From Brassica napus (lineage: Eukaryota > Streptophyta > Magnoliopsida > Brassicales > Brassicaceae), in contig NW_026015106.1 of assembly GCF_020379485.1 (NCBI RefSeq), positions 1-64,000 of the forward strand: a stretch of DNA of 64,000 bases, written 5' to 3'. A model generated the notes under the pieces. It searched no databases. It was not told the DNA's origin and saw only the letters and a list, made by a program, of their open reading frames with translations. Shown here piece by piece: positions 35,784 through 45,700 of the stretch. A program made the position numbers and the translations under genes. Position 1 is the first letter of the stretch. Every line of letters begins with the position of its first letter.

Positions 35784-37361
35784 AGATTTATTCAACTTCC
35801 TAGTGATTCTCCACTACTTTATGTATCCAAATGAAGGTTCTTACATCGCGATTCATCCTGGTTTGATTAGAATGACGAAGAAGTTGTCATTTTCCCAAAC
35901 AGGGAAACTGGGATCACCTTATTTGAAAGTGGGATAACTTCTCCATCCTAACTCCTATGAGATTTATTCAACTTCCTGGTGATTCTCCACTACTTTATGT
36001 ATCCAAATGAAGGTTCTTACATCGCGATTCATCCTGGTTTGATTAGAATGACGAAGAAGTTGTCATATTCCCAAACTTGGAAACTGGGATCACCTTATTT
36101 GAAAGTGGGATAACTTCTTCATCCTAACTCCTATAAGATTTATTCAACTTCCTGGTGATTCTCCACTACTTTATGTATCCAAATCAAGCTTTGCACATCG
36201 CGATTCATCCTGGTTTGATTAGAATGACGAAGAAGTTGTCATATTCTCAAACAGGGAAACTGGGATCACCTTATTTGAAAGTGGGATAACTTCTTCATCC
36301 TAACTCCTATGAGATTTATTCAACTTCCTGGTGATTCTCCACTACTTTATGTATCCAAATGAAGGTTCTTACATCGCGATTCATCCTGGTTTGATTAGAA
36401 TGACGAATAAGCTGTAATATTCCCAAACAGGGAAACTGGGATCACCTTATTTGAAAGTGGGATAACTTCTTCATCCTAACTCCTATGAGATTTATTCAAC
36501 TTCCTGGTGAATCTACACAACTTTATGTATCCAAATGAAGGTTCTTATATCAAGATCCATCCTGGTTTGATTAGAATGACGAAGAAGTTGTCATATTCCC
36601 AAACAGGGAAACTGGGATCACCTTATTTGAAAGTGGGATAACTTCTTCATCCTAACTCCTATGAGATTTATTCAACTTCCTGGTGATTCTCCACTACTTT
36701 TTGTATCCAAATGAAGGTTCTTACATCGCGATTCATCCTGGTTTGATTAGAATGACGAAGAAGTTGTCATATTCCCAAACAGGGAAACTAGGATCACCTT
36801 ATTTGAAAGTGGGATAACTTCTTCATCCTAACTCCTATGAGATTTATTCAACTTCCTGGTGATTCTCCACTACTCTATGTATCTAAATCAAGCTTTGTAC
36901 ATCGCGATTCATCCTGGTTTGATTAGAATGTCGAAGAAGTTGTCATATTCCCAAACATGGAAACTGGGATCACCTTATTTGAAAGTGGGATAGCTTCTTC
37001 ATCCTAACTCCTATGAGATTTATTCAACTTCCTCGTGATTCTCCACTACTTTATGTATCCAAATTAAGGTTCTTACATCGCAATTCATTCTGGTTTGAAT
37101 AGGATGACAAAGAAGTATTCATATTCCAAAACAGGGAAACTAGGATCACCTTATTTGAAAGTGGGATAACTTCTTCATCCTAACTCCTATGAGATTTATT
37201 CAAATTCCTGGTGATTCTCCTCTACTCTTTGTATCTAAATCAAGCTTTGTACATCGCGATTCATCCTGGTTTGATTAGAATGTCGAAGAAGTTGTCATAT
37301 TCCCAAACAGGGAAACTGGGATCACCTTATTTGAAAGTGGGATAACTTCTTCATCCTAACT
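35784..37361 (-). repeat. Centromeric satellite array S4
   Basis: About nine monomers. It resumes with the variant GTCATTTTCCC followed by CTCCATCC, the monomer that normally follows the one interrupted on the left of N (compare 24780-25130). N therefore split a higher-order repeat at a monomer position where TAACT and CCTAT meet. It ends with TAACT (37357-37361), the left target-site copy of element D. Confidence 0.92.
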
Positions 37362-37444
37362 TGTTGAGATGAGAAGTCTTGAGAGGTTAAGTGTGGATGG
37401 AGAAGAAGGAGCTTAGGAGGAATGGATAGGTTTGGGTAAGGTGT

Positions 37445-37488
37445 CCGTACAAGGCAAGGCCGTACAAGGCCGTACCACTTGGCCGTAC
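37445..37488 (+). promoter_or_regulatory. CCGTAC cluster in the 5' LTR of element D
   Basis: CCGTAC starts at 37445, 37460, 37470 and 37483. It is a predicted SBP/SPL site cluster in U3, about 280 bp upstream of the TATA box; the same cluster lies at 47488-47531 in the 3' LTR. Confidence 0.6.
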
Positions 37489-37730
37489 ACACTTACCTCA
37501 GCTGCGGTTAAGTCAAGAGTTACTTGGGTGACTTACCATGATAAGAAGAAGCACTGATCACTCACCTGAAGGATCAGACCGTTACCAAAGGAAGAAGGAG
37601 CGTGTGACAGCCTGTCTTGAGCTGGAAAGAAGAAGGCATAAAGCAAAGATACCTCACACACGCGGTCACTCTCATTGGATAGTTCAAATGCATTCTTATC
37701 TTATCCATTGACTCCACATGCTTTCTCTCT

Positions 37731-37770
37731 TGTGTATTCGAAACCCTAGAGCCTCTCTCACACTATATAA
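37731..37770 (+). promoter_or_regulatory. Core promoter of element D: W-box block and TATA box
   Basis: TTGACTCCACATGCTT at 37731 precedes TATATAA at 37764 by about 33 bp. The block is conserved in B (24034-24049, reverse), E (38320 and 42284) and G (53181). TTGAC is the WRKY-binding W-box core; WRKY control is an inference. Confidence 0.6.
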
Positions 37771-37934
37771 TGTATCCTTATCTCATTAATGAAAGTTAGA
37801 CAGTTCTAAACAATCTCTCTCTATACTCATTTCATTATGATTCTCCATTAGTCTCTAATCTGTCTCTTAATCTCTTATTCTCTTCTATAATCCTTTCTAA
37901 ACTCAGATAATCATTTACATCCTTAAATCTTATA

Positions 37935-37953
37935 TGGTATCAGAGCCAGGTTA
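37935..37953 (+). other. Primer-binding site of element D, with E inserted immediately behind it
   Basis: TGGTATCAGAGCCAGGTTA follows the 5' LTR directly. Its last five bases GGTTA (37949-37953) are duplicated at 42492-42496 on the far side of E, so they are E's target-site duplication. Confidence 0.92.
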
Positions 37954-38533
37954 TGTTGAAATGAGCTGATCAGTATATGAGAGAAGATGTCCTAAGGAGT
38001 TGAAGAAGAGATGAGATGGTGTGAAGGAATGGAAAAGATGGGTTAGGGATCGACCAGGCCGTACAAGGCCGTACAGGCCGTACCATCCGGACCATGGTCG
38101 ATCCATAACTCGGCTAAGTCACCTTTTACCCGAGTAAAAGGAGTTAACGGCCAAAGGGGATTTTACCATGAAGAGATGACCGTTTGGATGGCTAAGGGAG
38201 CTGGGTCTTATCTTGACAGGCTGGGACAGGCTGTATTGGCAAAAGCAGTCTTAGTAAAAGATCCCAAAAGCGTGTGGCCTCTCCTATTGGCTCAGTTTGA
38301 ATTAAAGCAAACCTTATCCTTGACTTCACATGCTTATGCTTTCTGAAAACCCTTGTGTCTCTTCCTATATATTGTAAACTCTGTCTTGATGAATGATTAA
38401 CACGATTTGATGGTAATCTCTCTCTAGTTCATCATGTTTCTCTTTTACATTTCATAAATCATCCCATCTTCCCTTAATCTCACCATAATCTCTTTCTAAT
38501 CTCTCAATACCTATTCTTATCTCTAAAATCACA
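37954..38533 (+). repeat. 5' LTR of element E
   Basis: 580 bp. It contains CCGTAC at 38059, 38069 and 38078, a dyad TTTTACCCGAGTAAAA near 38127, the block TTGACTTCACATGCTT from 38320, and a TATA box CTATATAT around 38365-38372. Confidence 0.88.
38059..38083 (+). promoter_or_regulatory. CCGTAC cluster in the 5' LTR of element E
   Basis: Three CCGTAC hexamers start at 38059, 38069 and 38078 (10 and 9 bp apart). The 3' LTR of the same element has none. Confidence 0.6.
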
Positions 38534-38551
38534 TGGTATCAGAGCCAGGTT
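38534..38551 (+). other. Primer-binding site of element E
   Basis: TGGTATCAGAGCCAGGTT directly after the 5' LTR; initiator tRNA-Met type. Confidence 0.92.
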
Positions 38552-38634
38552 GGCTGTGGTATTGAGGTTTCGAGTGTTCTTCAGCTTTAGTCCAAACTCA
38601 TTTTCCTTTTCTCTTTCGGATCAAACTAAACAAG

Positions 38635-41600
38635 ATGGAGGGAAACTACAAGATCATTGAAGAAGGCCACAGTCCCAATAGAAGGCGTGGGAAACCTCAA
38701 GCTGTTTGAGAAGAGCTCACCTGCGTTCTATTTGCCTCAGTTCACTTCAAATCTGATATCAGTGAAGAAGGCCACAGTTGATCTTGATTGTCAAGTAGTA
38801 TTCAGGCCAAATGAAGTTGAGTTTCAAGATTTGAAGACTGGGAGAGTTATTGGTAGAGGAGACAGCAAGAATCAGTTATATCATCTCCAAACAGCTAAGA
38901 CCTCTAACCCTATTGATTCTGTATGCTTGAGTAGTAAGGCTGATAGTTGTGAGAGTACTACTTGGCATGCTAGATTAGGACATCCTCATGCTCGTGCAAT
39001 TGAATTGATTATGCCTAATATGTCATTCAATCACTTGGAATGTGAAGCTTGCATCTTAGGGAAGCATTGTAGAACTGTTTTTCCTACATCAGAGACCATA
39101 TATGCAAATTGCTTTGATCTTGTTCATTCTGATGTGTGGACAGCCCCTTGTATGTCTAGAGAAAACCAGAAGTACTTTGTGACATTCATAGATGAGAAGT
39201 CTAAGTATACATGGATCACATTGCTGCCATCTAAGGATAGAGTGTTTGAGGCTTTTGTCAACTTCCAAGCATATGTAACTAACCATTACAATGCTACTGT
39301 GAAGGTACTACGGTCTGATAATGGAGGAGAATACACCAGTCATGCCTTCAAGAGTCACTTGGCTAAACATGGGATAGTGCATCAAACCAGTTGTCCTTAC
39401 ACACCACAGCAGAATGGGGTAGCTGAGAGGAAGAATAGGCATCTGATGGAGGTGGCTAGATCCATGATGTATCATGCAAATGTTCCAAAGAGGTTTTGGG
39501 GTGATGCTGTTCAGACTGCATGCTATCTTATCAATCGGATTCCAACTAAGGTATTGAAGAATCTGTCTCCTTTTGAGGTGCTGAACAAGAGCAAGCCATA
39601 CATAGATCATCTGCGTGTCTTTGGATGTCTATGTTATGTCTGGGTTCCAGGAGAACAGAGAAACAAGTTGGAGGCAAAGAGCACTAAAGCAATGCTCATT
39701 GGATACTCAGTAACTCAGAAGGGGTACAAGTGCTATGATCCAGCAACCAGGAGAGTGCTGGTGTCTAGAGATGTTAAGTTCATAGAGACAAAGGGGTATT
39801 ATGAAGAAAAGAATTGGGAAGACTTGGAAGATCTGTCTCAAGAACCAAGAAACATGGCAGAGAATTGAGGAACATCTTGGAAAGGCTTGGGGTAAACATG
39901 TCCCAAGATAAGGTTAGAGAAGTTGAAAGAACAACTCCCCTTGATCATGAGGGGGGAATGGAGTCTGAATCAAGAGTGCAAGAGCAGCACCAAGAGGATT
40001 CAGGTCATCATGATCAAGAGGTGACACAAGAAGTAGAGAATGTTCCTCAGGTCGGTGTGAATGAGCAGGGAGAGGTTCATGATCCAGAGCAGGTGAGTGA
40101 GACAGAAACAGAGGTTCAAGCAGAGGTTCAAGCTGAGGATCAGGTTCAGGTTTTGCGAAGGAGCACAAGGATAAAGAGGGATGCTTCCAACTGGGTAAAC
40201 ACGAGAGTGTACTACAATGCCCAGGCTGTGGAGCATCCTTCTCAAGCCGTATGTTCCTTTGCAGAATATCCAGAAGAGCACATGGTGTTTATGTGTAACT
40301 TGGATGAGAATGAGATACCAAGATCTTATGAAGAAGCTATGAAGCACAAGGTTTGGAGAGATTCAGTAGGAGATGAAAGGGATGCAATGATCAGGAATGA
40401 TACTTGGTATGAGAGTGAGTTACCTAAAGGGAAGAAGGCAGTTTCAAGCAGATGGATCTTCACCATCAAGTATCTTGCAAATGGGGAGATAGATAGGCGC
40501 AAGACTAGGCTAGTTGCAAGAGGATTTACACAGACTTATGGGGAAGATTACATTGATACTTTTGCACCAGTGGCCAAGCTTCACACAATTCGAATTGTGT
40601 TATCCATTGCAACAAACTTGGAGTGGGATTTGTGGCAAATGGATGTGAAGAATGCTTTCTTGCAAGGTGAACTTGAAGATGAAGTATACATGCATCCACC
40701 TCCTGGTCTTGAGCATCTAGTAAAGCCAGGGAATGTTTTGAGATTGAAAAAAGCAATATATGGGTTGAAGCAGTCACCTAGAGCTTGGTACAGGAAGCTG
40801 AGTACAACACTCAATGGGAGAGGCTTTAGGAAGTCTGAACTAGATCACACTCTCTTCACCTTGACAGGACCTTCAGGGAGCATTGTGATTCTAGTATATG
40901 TGGATGATTTGATTATCACAGGAAGTGATAAGGCAGGGATTCAGGCCACTAAGGAGTTTCTCAAATCTGTGTTTGACATCAAGGATTTGGGAGAGATGAA
41001 GTATTTTCTGGGCATTGAGATATGCAGATCAAAGGAGGGTTTGTTTATGTCTCAAAGGAAGTATACTATGGATATGTTGAAGGAGACTGATGTGCTTGGA
41101 GGAAAGATAGCCAAGACACCTCTCGAGGAGGGATATAAGGTTCTGCGTGAGGGGGAGGTTGAAGAGAAGCAGCTGTTTGAGGATCCTAAGCTATACAGGA
41201 AGATGGTTGGCAAGCTGATCTACTTGACCATCACTAGGCCAGATATATGCTTTGCGGTGAATCAAGTGAGTCAACATATGCAGGCGCCAAAGGTCCATCA
41301 TTGGAAGATGGTTGATAGGATACTGAGGTATTTGAGTGGCACGTCTGGTCAAGGAGTTTGGATGGGTTGTAATGGCAGTACAGAAGTGGTTGGATATTGT
41401 GATGCTGATTGGGCAGGAGATAGAGTGGACAGGAGATCAACTACTGGGTATTGTACATTCATTGGAGGGAACTTGGTCACTTGGAAGAGTAAGAAGCAGA
41501 AGGTTATCTCCTGTTCAAGTGCTGAAGCTGAGTATAGAGCCATGTTGAAGCTGACAAACGAGTTGGTGTGGATCAAGGGGATCTTGAAGCATTTGGAGAT

Positions 41601-41865
41601 TGAGCAGAGTACTCCTATGACAATGCATTGTGACAATCAAGCAGCTATCCACATTGCTTCTAACTCAGTCTTTCATGAGAGGACGAAGCATATAGAAGTT
41701 GATTGCCACAAGGTGAGGCAGATGATTATACTTGGAGTGATATTGCCATGTTATACAAGAAGTGAAGATCAGCTTGCAGATGTGTTTACTAAAGCAGCGA
41801 GATTAAAGACAATGGAGTCCATACTATCAAGACTTGGACTCATTGATCTTACTCCTAGGAGCTGA
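38635..41865 (+). pseudogene. pol of element E, gag deleted and frameshifted
   Basis: A leader-type ATG at 38635 (MEGNYK) runs out of frame into pol and stops near codon 25. Pol resumes at the end of protease (VGNLKLF), so gag, zinc knuckle and the protease active site are gone. The word AAGAAGGCCACAGT occurs at both 38660 and 38765, close to the deletion junction. Integrase is complete in the first open frame (HARLGHPH, CEACILGKHC, DNGGEYTS, QNGVAERKNRHL). A frameshift near 39840-39870 shifts to a second frame ending at 41865 with reverse transcriptase (WQMDVKNAF, YVDDLIITGS) and RNase H (YCDADWAGD, SSAEAEYRAM). E cannot make its own particles, so helper Gag is inferred. Confidence 0.9.
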
Positions 41866-41897
41866 GCCCCTCAACCATGGAGTCTCCACTCTTTTTC

Positions 41898-42007
41898 CCT
41901 CATCAAGGTTTTATCCCATTGGGTTTTCTTTGATGAGGTTTTTAATGAGGGAGGTCTTCATGGTTTCCAAGCTTGACTTGTTCTACATGGTCAAGCTTGA
42001 GGGGGAG
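41898..42007 (+). other. 3' hairpins and polypurine tract of element E
   Basis: Hairpin 1 arms: CCTCATCAAGG (41898-41908) and CTTTGATGAGG (41928-41938) enclosing CCCATTGGG. Hairpin 2 arms: CAAGCTTGAC (41968-41977) and GTCAAGCTTG (41990-41999), a perfect 10-bp inverted repeat. AGGGGGAG (42000-42007) is the polypurine tract and the LTR follows at once. Confidence 0.75.
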
Positions 42008-42491
42008 TGTTGAGATGAAGACCAAAGAGGCTGAGACATTAACTTTAGAGTTTTACTGTGGTAACTTTCGTTTAACCACAGTAACTACTTGGGGAAGTTA
42101 TCTGATGGGATGAGGAGGTAACTTAATGAGGAGAAGAGAGGAAATTCGACCTAAGAGGATAAGGAAGGATAAGGGAGCACTTTGACAGCCTGTATGATGC
42201 TGGAAAGGAGAGGATGCTTTTTACTAGTGCAAGCATGTGAGAAAGCACAGCCAAGTGATTCAAAAGGAGTTCCAGCCTGTCCATTGACTCCACATGCTTA
42301 TACATTTCGAAAACCCTTGTTGCTCTCTCTATTAATACTTGTAAACCTCATCAGTTATTAATTAATGGAGTTTTGAGTCTATCTCTCTCTAGAATCTCTC
42401 TATTCTCTCTAAACTTTACTCTAATCTTCTCTGATTATTATTAAACACACTCTAAAACAAAAAAGTGTTTATTCTTATCTCTAAAATCACA
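42008..42491 (+). repeat. 3' LTR of element E (different type from its 5' LTR)
   Basis: 484 bp. It lacks CCGTAC and a clear TATATA box, has a GTGGTAAC ... ACCACAGTAAC inverted pattern near 42055-42090, and keeps the block TTGACTCCACATGCTTAT at 42284. It shares with the 5' LTR mainly the first few and the last ~21 bases. Confidence 0.85.
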
Positions 42492-42740
42492 GGTTAATTA
42501 AAATCTGAGTTCGTGAGTGACTCTCTTAAAGGATTCAAGTTTGAAACTTTAAGAGAACAAGTGAGTGTGTTTGAGAGTTTCTTGAGAGTTCAAAAGCTCA
42601 AGGTACTTTGCGTGTGTCTTGGTGATCCGTGGGAGGTTCATTTGAAGACTCAAGGGTAAATCTGTGTTCTAGAGGGCAGTGTGGGTTCTCAGTACAAGAT
42701 CTAGTAGTTTGTTCAAGCTGTAGACGTCAAGCTGTTCAAG

Positions 42741-45700
42741 ATGGAAAGTGTTATGAAGATGAAGGTCGCGGTGACATTCAAAGGAAGCAACTACCTAGTC
42801 TGGTCTAGGATGGTGAAGACTGCTGTGGGAAGCAAGGGTTTGTGGAAGCATATCACAGCTGGTGAAGCTCCAAGGGCGATTACTCAAGAGGGTGACGCAG
42901 AGAGCTCCGAGGAGAGTGTTGTGGAGAAGTGGCAACAAGAAGACATGATGGTGATGTCAGTTCTTCATGCCTCTTTGGAACCGGCTATCCTAGATGCTTA
43001 TAGCTACTGTGAGACAGCCAAGGAGCTGTGGGACACTCTGAAGAAGGTGTATGGAAATGTTTCTAACCTGAACCGAGTGTTTGAAGTCAAGAAGGCAATC
43101 AACGAGTTAACCCAAGATGACATGGAGTTTACAAAGCATTTGGGGAGGTTCAGGACACTGTGGTCTGAGCTGGAGATGTTGAGGCCAAGCACAGTTGATC
43201 CAGAGCTTCTAAATGAGAGGCGTGAGCAGGACAAGGTCTTTGGGTTGCTGCTCACATTGAATGCAAGCTACAATGGTCTCATTCAGCACATGCTAAGGTC
43301 CGAGAAGTTACCTGACCTTGAGGAGGTGTGTGCTCAGATACAAAGGGAGCAGGGCTCAATGGGCTTGTTTGGAGGCAAGGGAGACTTATCTCTTGCAAAT
43401 GCTGTGCAATCTGACCGTGAAGAACCTCCTCAAGCCAACAAAGCTGGCTACAACAAGTATGAGAAGTTCAATGGGAATTGTGATCATTGCAAGAGGTATG
43501 GGCACAAGAAGATTCAGTGCTGGATACTCCATCCCCACTTGAAGCCGGCTAAGTTCATAAAGGAGAAAGAGGCAAGAGCTCACATGACTGAAGGATCAAG
43601 TGGAGCAGGGCCATCCAACCGAGGAACTGAAGTGGAGAACCGTGAAGGAAATGGAAAAGCTTTGGTGACCTATACTGGAGCCATCAACCCCCGAGGCAAT
43701 GATCAAGACTTCATCAGGAGGTCCGAGATGGATGCACTCATCAAAATGCTCAAGGATAATGGTAACATTCATGGGTATTCATTTGGTGCTTCTATGATTG
43801 CTAGGACTATAGAAATGACTCACAGTAAGGCTGAGATTGCTAGGAATGATAGTAAGGCTGGAATTGAGCAGTGCATTGATAGAAATGCTAGGATGAATGC
43901 ATATAGATCAAAATGTATCTGCCATCATGCTAGCAATGCATCCAAACCATTGATTATAGATTCAGGTGCATCTCATCATATGATTAGTGACACCAACCTG
44001 ATTAAAGACATAGAACCTACTAATGGATGTGTGATGATTGCAAATGGAGATAAGATACCTATTAAGGGAATAGGAAACTTAAAGCTATTTGATAAGACTA
44101 CTAGAGCATTTTATATTCCTGAATTCACATCAAATCTACTTTCAGTTAAGAAATGCACTACTGATTTGAATTGCAATGTTATATTCAGTCCTAATGATGT
44201 GAAGTTTCAGGATATTGAAAGCAGCCAATTGATTGGAAAAGGAGTTACAAAGGGAGAGTTATATATGCTTGAGAAGCTTGATCCTGTTTCCAATCATAAC
44301 TGCTCATTTACTTCTGCTTCTAGTTTGAATAAAAATGCATTGTGGCATGCTAGACTAGGTCATCCCCATGAGAGGGCTTTAAACTTGATGTTACCAGGTG
44401 TGGTTTTTGAAAATGATAAGTGTGAAGCTTGCATTTTAGGCAAGCATTGTAAGAATGTGTTTCCAAGAACATCTACTGTTTATGAAAATTGCTTTGATTT
44501 GATTCATACTGATGTGTGGACTGCACCTATTTTCTCTAGAGATAATCATAAGTACTTTGTCACATTCATTGATGAAAAATCTAAATACACCTGGTTAACA
44601 CTAATTCCATCAAAAGATAGGGTGATAGATGCATTCAAGAACTTTCAAGCTTATGTGACTAACCATTATCATGCTAAGATTAAAATTTTGAGATCAGATA
44701 ATGGAGGAGAATACACAAGCTATGCGTTCAAAAGCCATCTAGATCATCATGGAATACTTCATCAAACAAGCTGCCCCTACACACCACAACAGAATGGTGT
44801 AGCTGAGAGGAAGAACAGGCACTTGATGGAGGTGGCTCGGTCATTAATGTTCCAAGCTAATGTACCTAAAAGATTCTGGAGTGATGCTGTATCCACTGCT
44901 TGCTATCTAATCAACCGAATACCTACAAGGGTATTGAAGGATCAAGCACCATTTGAGGTACTGAACCAGCGCAAGCCATCTTTGACATATATGAGAGTGT
45001 TTGGATGCTTGTGTTATGTGTTGGTACCAGGAGAGTTGAGGAACAAGCTAGAAGCAAGAAGCAGAAAGGCAATGTTCATTGGCTACTCAACAACTCAAAA
45101 AGGATATAAGTGTTATGATCCAGAAGCTAGAAGAGTACTTGTATCTAGAGATGTGAAGTTCATTGAAGAAAGAGGATACTATGAAGAGAAGAATCAAGAA
45201 GACTTGAGGGATCTTACATCAGATAAGGCTGGAGTCTTAAGAGTGATTTTGGAAGGTCTTGGTATCAAGATGAATCAGGATCAGTCCACAAGAAGTAGAC
45301 AACCAGAAGAGAGCTCAAATGAACCAAGAAGAGCTGCTCAAACACCTCACCTTGATCATGAGGGGGGAAGTGAACCTGAAACTCAAGAAAATGGCCAAGA
45401 AGGAGTCGGCTTGAGTGAAGAAGGAGAAGAGTTCAACTCAGGTTCTCATCATCAAGGTGAGCAAGACCAAGGAGATGAAGAACATCACAGTGAAGCACAA
45501 GAACCGCATATACAAGATGAGCAGGTTCAAGTGCAAGAACAACCTGTATTGAGGAGAAGCACAAGGATTAGAAAGGATCCTTCCTCTTGGGTAAACACGC
45601 GAGTGTACTACAATGCCCAAGCTGTGGAGGATCCTTCTCGAGTTGTGTGTTCCTTTGCTCAATACCCTGAAGAACATTGTGCGTTCATGGTTAACTTGGA

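Larger units (their letters stand above)
37362..37934 (+). repeat. 5' LTR of element D
   Basis: 573 bp. From 5' to 3' it shows four CCGTAC hexamers (37445-37488), a GTTACTTGGGTGAC dyad-like block near 37520, the W-box-type block TTGACTCCACATGCTT (37731-37746), and a TATA box TATATAA at 37764-37770. Confidence 0.95.
37954..42491 (+). mobile_element. Element E: gag-deleted Ty1/copia element with unlike LTRs, nested in D
   Basis: Flanked by the TSD GGTTA (37949-37953 and 42492-42496). The 5' LTR is 37954-38533 (580 bp) and the 3' LTR 42008-42491 (484 bp). Both begin TGTTGA and both end in the same ~21 bases (ATTCTTATCTCTAAAATCAC plus A), but the bodies are only distantly similar. Primer-binding site at 38534-38551; polypurine tract at 42000-42007. 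E lies inside the very young D, so age cannot explain the LTR difference. The interior lacks gag and most of protease. Confidence 0.9.
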
